Shown here: one piece after another, positions 1 to 7,731 of the stretch | Position numbering within the stretch: the stretch's first letter is position 1 | Layout: every line of letters starts with the position of its first letter | DNA from: Bacteroidaceae bacterium | GTDB lineage: Bacteria > Bacteroidota > Bacteroidia > Bacteroidales > Bacteroidaceae | Direction of reading: 5' to 3' | DNA length: 64,000 bases | Assembly: GCA_017933995.1 (NCBI GenBank) | Contig: JAGBKI010000017.1 | Span: 28,119-92,118 of the forward strand | Program-made: the position numbers and the translations under genes | Notes under the pieces: model-generated | What the model was told of the DNA's origin: nothing | The model's input: the letters and a program-made list of their open reading frames with translations, nothing else | The model's database searches: none

Positions 1-932
1 ACGATGCGGGGGTCGTAGCGCCCGAAGTTGCCCGCGCGCATAATCTCGCCCAGCAGGTACTCGCCCTCCACGGGGTCGGGCGCGCACAGCAACTTTTCGT
101 CCGAAAGGGCGAACACGCGCCGCTCCACATACATCAACGCGCGCGCGAAGCGCAACATTCCCAGCCTACGCACCGTGGCCATCGTCTCCTCGCGCTCCGC
201 CTCGGTGAAACCTTGAAGGAGCACGTAGTAGTAGTCCAGCACCTGCCGCAGGCCGATGCCGTCGTCGAAGAGGTGGCGGAAGATGTGCTGCAGGACGAAG
301 ACGCGGTTGAAGGCGGCGTCCGGCACACTGACCTCGCCCTTCGCCCCGTCGAGCTGCACGCGGTTGGCGAAGAGCCTCTCCTGGCGCGCGCGGCACCACC
401 GCTGGAAGCGGCGGTCGGACACGGGGCTGTTGAAGAACGAGGGGATGAAGTGGGCCTCCACCTCCACGTCGCTGAACACGGGGAAATGCATGTTGTGGTA
501 GACCACCTCCTCGCCCGGACAGAGGCTGCGCAGGTAGCGCACGGTGTCGTCGCGGCGGCCCTCCACCCAGATGTCGATGTCGCCCGGCGTGCGCAGCGCG
601 GGGTCGGGATAGAGCAGGGCCAGCCCCTGGCCTTTCAGTATGACGGTGCGCATCCCGTCGGCGGCGAACTTGCGCGCGGCCAGGGCGCAGCGTTTGTTGA
701 GCAGCAGGTTGCGCGCGCGGATATCCTCGCTCGCGGCGTACCACTGCATGAAGAGGCGTTTCGGCGCGCGCCGCTCGCCCTGCACGACGCCCAAGGCGGG
801 GAACGCCACGCCCAGCAGCGTCTGGCGGTCGCACTGCTCGAAAAGCGCTTGCCACTCGGCCTCCGACGGCGTGCGCGGCAGGCAGTCGCGCCCTGAAAGC
901 GCGGTCTGCAATAGTCCGAAGAAAAGTTCCAC
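1..932 (-). CDS. Nucleotidyltransferase family protein (NTP_transf_5-like), 3' end outside window
   Basis: At least 310 residues are visible; the C-terminus lies beyond base 1. It is a paralog of the protein at 4199-5329: both have the VLKGQGxxLLYPDP and RTPGDIDxW motifs, the second being the nucleotidyltransferase-like metal-binding core. These are followed by a VVYHxMxFPV segment and a LRQxLDYYYVLL segment. The family is often found in surface-polysaccharide or peptide-modification loci, but its substrate is not established. The start is taken as GTG at 932-930, because the protein aligns with the paralog from there and no in-frame ATG lies upstream. A TACCTTTG -7 box ends only 4 nt before this GTG, so the mRNA may be leaderless. 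Confidence 0.8.
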   Translation of the reverse strand, partial: MELFFGLLQTALSGRDCLPRTPSEAEWQALFEQCDRQTLLGVAFPALGVVQGERRAPKRLFMQWYAASEDIRARNLLLNKRCALAARKFAADGMRTVILKGQGLALLYPDPALRTPGDIDIWVEGRRDDTVRYLRSLCPGEEVVYHNMHFPVFSDVEVEAHFIPSFFNSPVSDRRFQRWCRARQERLFANRVQLDGAKGEVSVPDAAFNRVFVLQHIFRHLFDDGIGLRQVLDYYYVLLQGFTEAEREETMATVRRLGMLRFARALMYVERRVFALSDEKLLCAPDPVEGEYLLGEIMRAGNFGRYDPRI

Positions 933-936
933 GGCG

Positions 937-944
937 CAAAGGTA
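937..944 (-). promoter_or_regulatory. -7 promoter box TACCTTTG
   Basis: Bacteroidetes-type -7 element (TAnnTTTG) on the minus strand, 4 nt upstream of the GTG start of the nucleotidyltransferase gene. The same spacing and downstream bases recur at the other minus-strand GTG-start gene (14550). Confidence 0.6.
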
Positions 945-1048
945 GTCATTTCCCGCGTTTCGGCCAAACCGCCGCCCCGCGCGACAATCGCCGCCCAAGC
1001 CGCGCAAAAACTTCCCAAGCCCACGCAAAAACTTTCTGAGCCCACACC

Positions 1049-1142
1049 AATCTCCAAACTTAGGCTTAAATTGTAAAAATTGAGGCTTAATTTGGCGAAA
1101 TTAAGGCTTAATTTGTGAAAATTAAGCCTAAGTTTGGAGATT
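1049..1142. repeat. 21-bp-unit intergenic element, copy A, with perfect 20-bp terminal inverted repeats
   Basis: The element consists of units of the form AGGCTTAATTTGnnAAA. The ends form a perfect inverted repeat: 1049-1068 (AATCTCCAAACTTAGGCTTA) and 1123-1142. Related copies lie at 31710-31814 and 54949-55076. The right arm contains the TTTG (1133-1136) that sits 20 bp from the TACTTTTG box of the HU-like gene, so the element appears to supply that promoter's -33 box. Confidence 0.8.
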
Positions 1143-1164
1143 CGTGGCTTTTCCGTTACTTTTG
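1133..1164 (+). promoter_or_regulatory. Promoter of the HU-like gene
   Basis: TTTG (1133-1136), 20 bp, TACTTTTG (1157-1164). This matches the sigma-ABfr consensus of Bacteroidetes. It leaves a leader of roughly 40 nt before the ATG at 1212. Confidence 0.75.
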
Positions 1165-1211
1165 CGGCCACAAGGGCCGATTTTCCAGCCCGCTGAAAAA
1201 ACTCCAAACCC

Positions 1212-1838
1212 ATGGCAAAATTCACCATGCGCACCAACAACGTGCGCAAAGGCACGGGCGACGAGCGCCTGTACCCGCAGGTGGTGCTCAGCGGCACCGC
1301 CACCCTCGACGAGCTGGCGCAGCGCATCAGCGACGCCACCGCCTTCACCGCCGCCGACATCAAGGGCGTGGTCAGCGCGCTCTCCGACGAGATTGCCCTG
1401 GCCGCCGCGCAGGGCAAGTCCGTGCGCATCGACGGCCTCGGCACGTTCCGCGCCCGCCTCGCCGTGGCCGGGGGCGGCAAGGGCGAGACCGCCGGCAGCA
1501 AGGCCAAACTCACCGCCCCCAGCGTCCACGTCAGCGGCCTCTACGTCAAGCCCAGCAACGCCCTGGTGCAGGCCACCGCAACCGCAGCCCGCCTGGAGCG
1601 TGTGCGCGACGACGGCAAGCCCGCCCGCAAGCCCCTCGAACCCGAGAAACGCCTCGACGCCCTGCGCAAACACCTGGCCAAGAACGGCTTCATCAACTGC
1701 CCCACTTACGCCGCCCTCACACGTCTCAGCCGCTCCGCTGCCACGAAAGAATTGCGCGAACTCAGTCAAGCCCAGGACGCCTTCATCACCGCCGAAGGTG
1801 CTGGCTCGCACCGCGTGTATGTTGGCAAGAATGCCTAA
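1212..1838 (+). CDS. HU-like (HU-HIG) DNA-binding protein with C-terminal extension
   Basis: 208 aa. Residues 1 to about 125 resemble the Bacteroidetes HU-HIG domain: they begin MAKFTMRTNNVRKG and carry the HU-type helix-sheet segment (VRIDGLGTFRARL). Known family members are nucleoid-associated proteins. Residues about 140-208 form a second small domain (GFINCPTYAALTRLSRSAA, then GSHRVYVG) that looks like a winged-helix-type extension. The gene is transcribed alone from a clear promoter overlapping repeat element A. No target is visible; a general chromatin or transposon-linked role is possible. Confidence 0.8.
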   Translation: MAKFTMRTNNVRKGTGDERLYPQVVLSGTATLDELAQRISDATAFTAADIKGVVSALSDEIALAAAQGKSVRIDGLGTFRARLAVAGGGKGETAGSKAKLTAPSVHVSGLYVKPSNALVQATATAARLERVRDDGKPARKPLEPEKRLDALRKHLAKNGFINCPTYAALTRLSRSAATKELRELSQAQDAFITAEGAGSHRVYVGKNA

Positions 1839-1873
1839 AAAGCATACAATCGGTATTAAAGCCGTCGTAAAAT

Positions 1874-1904
1874 TTTGCCTTTTTGTCGCAATCGCTTATC
1901 TTTG
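1874..1904 (+). promoter_or_regulatory. Promoter of the glycosyltransferase operon
   Basis: TTTG (1874-1877), 19 bp, TATCTTTG (1897-1904). It is followed by a leader of about 75 nt containing a run of nine G (1942-1950) before the ATG at 1983. Confidence 0.7.
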
Positions 1905-1941
1905 CGTTTTCCAAACTAACTGATAACCAAATAGTTAAATA

Positions 1942-1950
1942 GGGGGGGGG
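1942..1950 (+). repeat. Homopolymer tract G9 in the operon leader
   Basis: Nine consecutive G lie between the promoter at 1874-1904 and the glycosyltransferase start at 1983. Such tracts are prone to slipped-strand length change, but here it is in untranslated leader, so any effect would be on transcription or translation level rather than on the reading frame. Confidence 0.7.
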
Positions 1951-1982
1951 TAATTCGCTTATCCCCCATCACTCCCTGAACG

Positions 1983-3203
1983 ATGCGCATTCTGTTTCTG
2001 ACCGACAACTTCCCGCCCGAAGTGAACGCCCCGGCCACCCGTACCTACGAACACGCCCGCGAATGGGTGAAGCGTGGACACGAAGTGACCGTCATCACTG
2101 GTGCGCCCAACTTTCCTCGCGGAAAAGTTTTCGAAGGCTACAAGAATAAATTGCGACAGCAGGAGACGATGGACGGTATCCGCGTCATTCGCGTGTGGAC
2201 CTACATCGCGGCCAACCGTGGTGTGGCCAAGCGCCTCGTGGACTTCATTTCGTTCAGCGTGACGTCGTTCCTGACCGGGCTGTTTGTCAAGACAGATGTC
2301 ATCGTGGCCACTTCGCCCCAGTTTTTCACGGCTTTGAGCGGACGCGCCTTGTCGTGGTTCCGCCGCATACCCTGGATAATGGAAGTGCGCGACCTCTGGC
2401 CCGAAAGCATCAAGGCCGTGGGAGCGATGAAGTTCCCCTGGGCCATTCGCTACTTCGAGTGGGAGGAGTTCCGCTGCTACAAAAGCGCGCGCAAGATAGT
2501 CGTCGTGACCGACTCGTTCCGCCGCCGCCTCGTCGATCGTGGCATCTTCGCCCACAAAATCGAGGTGGTGAAAAACGGTTGCAACCGCGAACTGTTCCAC
2601 CCCGCCCCGCGCGACACCGAACTCCAGCACAGCCTCGGCTTAAAGGGCAAAAAGGTTATCGGCTACATCGGTACGCACGGCATGGCCCACAAACTGGACT
2701 TCATCCTGCACTGCGCCAAGACGCTCGAAGCGCAGCCGGAATACCACTTCCTGCTGATGGGCGACGGCGCAAAGAAGGAAAGCCTGCTGAAACTCAAGGA
2801 CGAACTCGCCTTGACCAATGTCACGATGCTGCCCTCCGTGCCCAAGCGCGAGGTGGGCCGCTACATCGGTCTGCTCGACGTGGCGCTGATCAACCTGAAG
2901 CGCTCTGACACGTTCCTTAGCGTCATCCCGAGCAAAATGTTCGAGAACGCGGGAATGGGCATCCCCATTCTGATGGGTGTCGAAGGCGAAGCGAAAGAAC
3001 TTTTAGAGAACTACGGCGCGGGCAAGTGCTTTGCGCCCGAAGACGAAACCGACTTCATCCGCCAGCTACACGCCCTGCTCGACGACACGGCGTCCTACGA
3101 AGCCTGCAAGGCCGGGTGCGCCCGTCTCGTGGCCGACTTCGATCGCAAGGTGCTGGCACAGCGAATGCTCGAAATCATTGAAAGCGTGGCCATCAAGCGA
3201 TAG
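1983..3203 (+). CDS. GT4 family glycosyltransferase (WbuB-like)
   Basis: 406 aa, GT-B fold. The N-terminal half begins MRILFLTDNFPPEVNAP with the AxRxYEHAREWVKRGHEVTVIT acceptor-domain pattern of WbuB/WcaI-like transferases. The C-terminal half carries the donor-binding Rossmann domain (KVIGYIGTHG near residue 225, SKMFENAGMGIPIL near 315). Such enzymes transfer sugars onto lipid-linked glycan intermediates at the inner face of the cytoplasmic membrane. It is first in an operon with the epimerase (18-nt gap) and the nucleotidyltransferase-like gene, which points to O-antigen, capsule or glycoprotein-glycan assembly. Donor and acceptor cannot be read from sequence. Confidence 0.88.
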   Translation: MRILFLTDNFPPEVNAPATRTYEHAREWVKRGHEVTVITGAPNFPRGKVFEGYKNKLRQQETMDGIRVIRVWTYIAANRGVAKRLVDFISFSVTSFLTGLFVKTDVIVATSPQFFTALSGRALSWFRRIPWIMEVRDLWPESIKAVGAMKFPWAIRYFEWEEFRCYKSARKIVVVTDSFRRRLVDRGIFAHKIEVVKNGCNRELFHPAPRDTELQHSLGLKGKKVIGYIGTHGMAHKLDFILHCAKTLEAQPEYHFLLMGDGAKKESLLKLKDELALTNVTMLPSVPKREVGRYIGLLDVALINLKRSDTFLSVIPSKMFENAGMGIPILMGVEGEAKELLENYGAGKCFAPEDETDFIRQLHALLDDTASYEACKAGCARLVADFDRKVLAQRMLEIIESVAIKR

Positions 3204-3221
3204 CCAGCACCGACACCCCCT

Positions 3222-4196
3222 ATGCACCGCATCGTACTCATCGGCGGAAGCGGCTTTGTGGGCACACGCCTCATCGGACTCCTGCGCAGGAACCCCGACT
3301 ACGATGTGCGCAACATTGACATTGCCCCCTCCGAAGCCTATCCCGAACTGACCGAATACGGCGACGTGCGCCGCCTGCACGACATGCTCCAGGCGCTGCG
3401 CGGAGCCGACACCGTCGTCCTGCTCGCCGCCGAGCACCGCGACGACGTCCGCCCCCTGTCGCGCTACAACACCACCAACGTCGGCGGTATGCGCCACGTC
3501 CTGCGCGCCATGTCCGAGCACGGCGTGCGGCGTCTGGTTTTCTTCTCCTCCGTGGCCGTATACGGCCTCGACAAACCCGAACCCGACGAGACCGCTACGC
3601 CCGACCCGGCCAACGAGTACGGACGCTCGAAGTGGAAGGCCGAGCAGGTGCTCACGCGATGGCACGGACGCCACGCCGACGTCGACGTGAGCGTCGTCCG
3701 CCCCACCGTCATCTTCGGCGAAGGCAACCGGGGCAACGTCTACAACCTGCTGCGGCAGATTCAGGGAGGGCGTTTCCTGATGGTCGGCGCGGGACGGAAC
3801 AAAAAGAGCATGGCCTACGTCGGCAACGTCGCCGCCTTCGTCGTCCACCTGCTCTCGCGCGGCGAGCGCGGATACCGTATATATAATTACGTCGACAAGC
3901 CCGACTTCGACATGAACGGCCTCGTCGCCCTGGTCAGCGACGCCACCGGGCGCCACATCCCCGCCACGCACTTCCCGCGCTGGATGGGTCTTGCCGGGGG
4001 CTACGCCTTCGACCTCCTCGCCCTCGTCACGCGCCGCCGCCTCAACGTCAGCGCGCAGCGCGTCCGCAAGTTTTGCGCCACCACCCAGTTCTCCGCCGCC
4101 CGTGCCCTGACCACCGGCTTCCAGCCCCCCTACCCCATCGCCGACGCCCTGAAACGCACCCTCGCCTACGAGTTCGGCGCGGGCGCAAAGCAGTAA
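3222..4196 (+). CDS. NAD-dependent epimerase/dehydratase (extended SDR)
   Basis: 324 aa. The N-terminal GGSGFVGTRL (residues 7-16) is the GxxGxxG dinucleotide-binding motif. SSVAVYG near residue 108 and YGRSKWKAE near 132 supply the Ser and the YxxxK pair of short-chain dehydrogenases. It probably alters a nucleotide-sugar for the adjacent glycosyltransferase. The gene sits between the glycosyltransferase and the nucleotidyltransferase-like gene, whose ATG follows its stop after 2 nt, so the three are most likely co-transcribed. The exact sugar is unknown. Confidence 0.85.
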   Translation: MHRIVLIGGSGFVGTRLIGLLRRNPDYDVRNIDIAPSEAYPELTEYGDVRRLHDMLQALRGADTVVLLAAEHRDDVRPLSRYNTTNVGGMRHVLRAMSEHGVRRLVFFSSVAVYGLDKPEPDETATPDPANEYGRSKWKAEQVLTRWHGRHADVDVSVVRPTVIFGEGNRGNVYNLLRQIQGGRFLMVGAGRNKKSMAYVGNVAAFVVHLLSRGERGYRIYNYVDKPDFDMNGLVALVSDATGRHIPATHFPRWMGLAGGYAFDLLALVTRRRLNVSAQRVRKFCATTQFSAARALTTGFQPPYPIADALKRTLAYEFGAGAKQ

Positions 4197-4198
4197 CG

Positions 4199-5329
4199 AT
4201 GAACCCGAACGCCCGTCCCCAACCGCCCCACCCCATGCACCCCCTTTTCTCCCTCATCCGCGTATCGCTGGGCCGCGCCGAAAGCCTCGGGGCGGCGATG
4301 GACGTCGCGGCGTGGCACGCACTGCTGCAGACGGCCAAGGAACAGACGCTCACCGGCGTGCTGATGGAAGGCATCAAACGTCTGCCGAAAGACGAGCAGC
4401 CCGAGACCGAGACGATGTTCCAGTGGCTCGCCGCCGCCGAGCGCGGCAAGCAGCTCAGCCGCCGCCTCAACGCCTCAGCCGCCAAACTCACCGCGCGCCT
4501 CGAACGCGACGGCATACGCAGCGTGGTGCTCAAGGGACAGGGCGTCAGCCTGCTCTATCCCGACCCGCTCACACGCACACCGGGCGACATCGACCTGTGG
4601 ATGGAGGGTGGCCGACGGCGGCTCGTCGCCTACATACGCCGCTACTTCCCGCGCGAGCGCGTGGTCTACCACCACATGGACTTCCCCGTGCTGCGCAAGG
4701 CCGACGTCACCGTGGAGGCGCACTTCACGCCGTCGTGGATGTACAGCCCCGTGACCAACCGGCGGCTGCAACGCTGGTTCGCCACGATGTGGCCCACCGA
4801 GGCGCAGCACCGCGCCGCCCTGCCCGAGGGCGCAGGCACCGTCGGCGTCAGCACGCCGGCCTTCAACCGCGTGTTCATCCCCGTCCACATCTACCGCCAC
4901 CTGCTCGACGAGGGTGTCGGGCTGCGCCAGTTGCTCGACTACTACTACGTGCTGCTGCACGACCCCGCCACGCCCGCCGAAAAGGAAGAAGCCGCGCGGA
5001 CATTGCGCAGCCTCGGTATGGCGCGCTTCAGCGGCGCACTGGCCTACGCCATGCAGGAACTCTTCGGCCTCGAAACGCAGTACCTGCTCTTCGCGCCCGA
5101 CGCGAAGGAAGGCCGTTTCCTCATCGACGAAGTGATGCTGGCCGGCAATTTCGGAAAATACGACACGCGCTTCGCCCACGAGCGCGAGGGCGACGGCCAC
5201 CTGCGCCGTTTCCTGCGCAAACAGCGTCGCAACCTCCACTTCCTCGCCCACTACCCCTCCGAAGTCCTCTGGCACCCCCTCTGGCGCCTCTGGCACTTCT
5301 TCTGGCGCTGGGGAAAAGGGTACCTTTGA
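4199..5329 (+). CDS. Nucleotidyltransferase family protein (NTP_transf_5-like)
   Basis: 376 aa from the ATG at 4199; MHPLFSLIRVSLG at 4234 is an alternative start. The core VLKGQGVSLLYPDP and RTPGDIDLWMEG (residues about 105-140) resembles nucleotidyltransferases with a paired-Asp metal site. The C-terminal RxxRNLHFLAHYPSEVLW region is typical of the uncharacterised Bacteroidales family. It is paralogous to the gene at 1-932, and the two flank the HU and glycosyltransferase genes. Being third in a glycan operon suggests a role in surface-glycan modification; the substrate is unknown. Confidence 0.8.
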   Translation: MNPNARPQPPHPMHPLFSLIRVSLGRAESLGAAMDVAAWHALLQTAKEQTLTGVLMEGIKRLPKDEQPETETMFQWLAAAERGKQLSRRLNASAAKLTARLERDGIRSVVLKGQGVSLLYPDPLTRTPGDIDLWMEGGRRRLVAYIRRYFPRERVVYHHMDFPVLRKADVTVEAHFTPSWMYSPVTNRRLQRWFATMWPTEAQHRAALPEGAGTVGVSTPAFNRVFIPVHIYRHLLDEGVGLRQLLDYYYVLLHDPATPAEKEEAARTLRSLGMARFSGALAYAMQELFGLETQYLLFAPDAKEGRFLIDEVMLAGNFGKYDTRFAHEREGDGHLRRFLRKQRRNLHFLAHYPSEVLWHPLWRLWHFFWRWGKGYL

Positions 5330-5385
5330 CACCCCGAAAACACCCGCCCCTCAATAAGAACCAACTAAAAAACCACACAGAATTT

Positions 5386-6936
5386 ATGGCAGCCCGATTG
5401 CTTTGGATTGACGATGAGATTGACATGCTCCGCGCCCACGTGATGTTTCTCGAAAAGAAAGGTTACGAGGTCTACACTTGCAACAACGGTTCCGATGCGC
5501 TACGCCGGTGCGCCGCAGAACCTTTCGATCTTATTCTGCTGGATGAAAACATGCCCGGCCTTTCGGGATTGGAGACGCTACAGGGGATAAAGGAGGTGCA
5601 GCCAGACGTACCAGTCGTCATGGTGACAAAGAACGAAGAGGAAGACCTGATGGACCAAGCCATCGGAGCGCAGATAGCCGACTACCTCATCAAGCCCGTT
5701 AACCCCAACCAGATACTGCTCACGCTGAAAAAAAACATCCACCAGCGCGAAATCGTCAGCGAGGCCACGCAGTCGGCCTACAGCCGAGCTTTCGGAGAGT
5801 TGCAATTGCAGATATCCGACAACGCCGACTTTGAAAAGTGGAAGGAACTATACAAACGCCTTGTGTACTGGGAGTTGCAGCTGAGCGAAACGGACGTGCC
5901 AATGATGGAAATGCTCGCGGCGCAGAAAGAGGAGGCCAACCGGGAGTTCGCCCGCTTCATTGCCAAGCACTACGAGCACTGGGTGGAATCGCCCGAAGAC
6001 AGACCGCTGATGAGTCCTGACGTGTTCAAAAAATGCGTGTTCCCACTGCTGCGCGACGGGCGCAAAGTGTTCCTGCTCGTGCTCGACAACTTCCGCTACG
6101 ACCAGTGGCGCACTTTAAGCCGAGAGCTGGCCGACGGGTTTGACATTGACGAGGACTTGTTCTTGGGCATTTTGCCCACAGCCACACAGTACGCGCGCAA
6201 CGCCATCTTCGCTGGGCTGATGCCCGCCGACATCAAGCACATGTACCCGCACCTATGGGTGGAAGATACATCCGACGAGGGCAAGAATCAGCACGAAGAG
6301 GAGCTGATTCGCCTGCAATTGGAACGGTTCAGGCGTAAAGAGCGTTTCACCTATCACAAACTCAATGACTCCATGGCTGCCGACCGTCTGCTCGGGCAGA
6401 TGACGCAACTGGCCGAGACCCCACTCAATGTACTTGTAGTCAATTTCATTGACATCCTCTCCCATGCCCGCACGGAATCGCGCATGGTGCGCGAACTTGC
6501 ACCCGACGAGGCAGCCTACCGAAGCATCACGCTCTCGTGGTTTCGTCACACGGCAGTGAAAGACCTGTTCCGCGCACTGGCCGAACTCGATGTGGACATA
6601 CTCATCACCACCGACCACGGCAGCATTTATGTAGACACGCCCGTCAAGGTTATCGGCGACCGGCAGGTAAATACAAACCTGCGCTACAAACTCGGACGCA
6701 ACCTAAGCTATAACCCCAAGGAGGTGTTCGAGATGAAACAGCCCGCACGTTTCGGCCTGCCCGCACCCAACCTTTCTACTGCCTACATCTACACCACGGG
6801 GCGCCGCTTTTTTGCCTACCCCAACAACTACAACCACTACGTACAGTACTATCGCGGCACTTTCCAGCACGGCGGGATTTCTTTGGAAGAACAGCTTATC
6901 CCCTTGGTACACCTGCGACCGAAAGCGAGTCGCTGA
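5386..6936 (+). CDS. porX: PorX, T9SS response regulator with PglZ domain
   Basis: 516 aa, the usual PorX length. Residues 1-120 form a receiver domain with acidic pocket D9/D10, phospho-acceptor D53 (LILLDENMPG) and the conserved Lys of YLIKPVNP. The C-terminal half is a PglZ/alkaline-phosphatase-fold domain with LVLDNFRYDQWR and LITTDHGS metal-binding segments. In Porphyromonas gingivalis, PorX partners the PorY kinase, binds PorL, and controls T9SS genes through SigP. This fits the T9SS-tailed cargo proteins in this window. The start is the ATG at 5386, 56 nt after the previous gene; no porY is nearby. Confidence 0.95.
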   Translation: MAARLLWIDDEIDMLRAHVMFLEKKGYEVYTCNNGSDALRRCAAEPFDLILLDENMPGLSGLETLQGIKEVQPDVPVVMVTKNEEEDLMDQAIGAQIADYLIKPVNPNQILLTLKKNIHQREIVSEATQSAYSRAFGELQLQISDNADFEKWKELYKRLVYWELQLSETDVPMMEMLAAQKEEANREFARFIAKHYEHWVESPEDRPLMSPDVFKKCVFPLLRDGRKVFLLVLDNFRYDQWRTLSRELADGFDIDEDLFLGILPTATQYARNAIFAGLMPADIKHMYPHLWVEDTSDEGKNQHEEELIRLQLERFRRKERFTYHKLNDSMAADRLLGQMTQLAETPLNVLVVNFIDILSHARTESRMVRELAPDEAAYRSITLSWFRHTAVKDLFRALAELDVDILITTDHGSIYVDTPVKVIGDRQVNTNLRYKLGRNLSYNPKEVFEMKQPARFGLPAPNLSTAYIYTTGRRFFAYPNNYNHYVQYYRGTFQHGGISLEEQLIPLVHLRPKASR

Positions 6937-6955
6937 CCGCACGGTGCATAAACGC

Positions 6956-6988
6956 AAAAATCCCCGCCTCTTGCGAGACGGGGATTTC
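6956..6988 (+). terminator. Rho-independent terminator after porX (possibly bidirectional)
   Basis: AAATCCCCG (6958-6966) pairs with CGGGGATTT (6979-6987), with A and T runs on the two sides. It lies between convergent porX and the minus-strand gene ending at 7033. Confidence 0.75.
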
Positions 6989-7032
6989 TATAGCGAACCT
7001 AAATGGTTGCGAAGCCGTAAAAAACGTGTTCC

Positions 7033-7533
7033 TTAGAAACCAGGGCCACCACCAGGAAAACCGCCGGGGCCACCAGGGCCGCCTTGAAATTCTTCACCGT
7101 TGCCGCGCTGGCGTTGCTGGTCGCCGCCGCGTGGACGCTGTCCAGCCAAGACACGATAGAGTTGCTTAGCGGTGAGCTTCTCGCGGAACTTGGCAAGGTA
7201 TTCGCGCTTCAGACTGAGCGCATTGGCCTCGTTCTGCAAGCTCTGCTCAATCAAGGCATTCACAGCTTCGTCGTCCATGTTGTTAAGTTCCTTCTCCTCC
7301 ACACGCTTTTGGCGTTGCACGGCCATAAGCGTATCGCGGTACTCTACATAAAGAGGAACGAACCACTCTTTGACATTTTTGTCAAGTTTAAGTTCTTTTG
7401 CCATACGCTCAGCCATACGCTGAACACCTTGACGGGGGTCGCCGCCGCGCCCACCGCGCTGTCCGCCCTCTTCCTGGGCTTGTGCCGTGAAGCCCGCAAG
7501 GACTACAGCCAGCAGAATCAGAATTCTTTTCAT
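7033..7533 (-). CDS. Secreted LTxxQ-motif helical protein (Spy/CpxP-like, DUF4890-type)
   Basis: 166 aa. Signal peptide residues 1-19 (MKRILILLAVVLAGFTAQA). The mature part is charged and helical with a REKLTAKQLYRVL segment near residue 118, resembling the LTxxQ motif of Spy/CpxP periplasmic chaperones. Gly-rich low-complexity ends flank it: GGQRGGRGG after the signal and a GGPGGPGGFPGGGPGF tail. Bacteroidetes have many such short periplasmic proteins of unproven function. It is a single gene convergent with porX. Confidence 0.7.
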   Translation of the reverse strand: MKRILILLAVVLAGFTAQAQEEGGQRGGRGGDPRQGVQRMAERMAKELKLDKNVKEWFVPLYVEYRDTLMAVQRQKRVEEKELNNMDDEAVNALIEQSLQNEANALSLKREYLAKFREKLTAKQLYRVLAGQRPRGGDQQRQRGNGEEFQGGPGGPGGFPGGGPGF

Positions 7534-7719
7534 AATTGAATTGGTATTGGTTAGAAATAGTGTGCTTTTTTCGCGTTTCTAAAAAGTAGACGCATAAAGC
7601 CGAATAAGGTTTAATTCTTTCGCTTGGTTTTTCTTCGTCCGCCCAGTCAAGTAAGGAAGGCGGCTTAACAACGGGACAAAAAAGCTGCGCAGATTTTCTC
7701 TGCTGCGCCTGCTAAACAT

Positions 7720-7727
7720 TACTTTTG
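7720..7727 (+). promoter_or_regulatory. -7 box TACTTTTG directly before miaB
   Basis: The box ends at 7727 and the ATG is at 7732, leaving 4 nt. With normal spacing, transcription would begin at or next to the start codon, so the miaB mRNA is predicted to be leaderless. Confidence 0.7.
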
Positions 7728-7731
7728 CACT

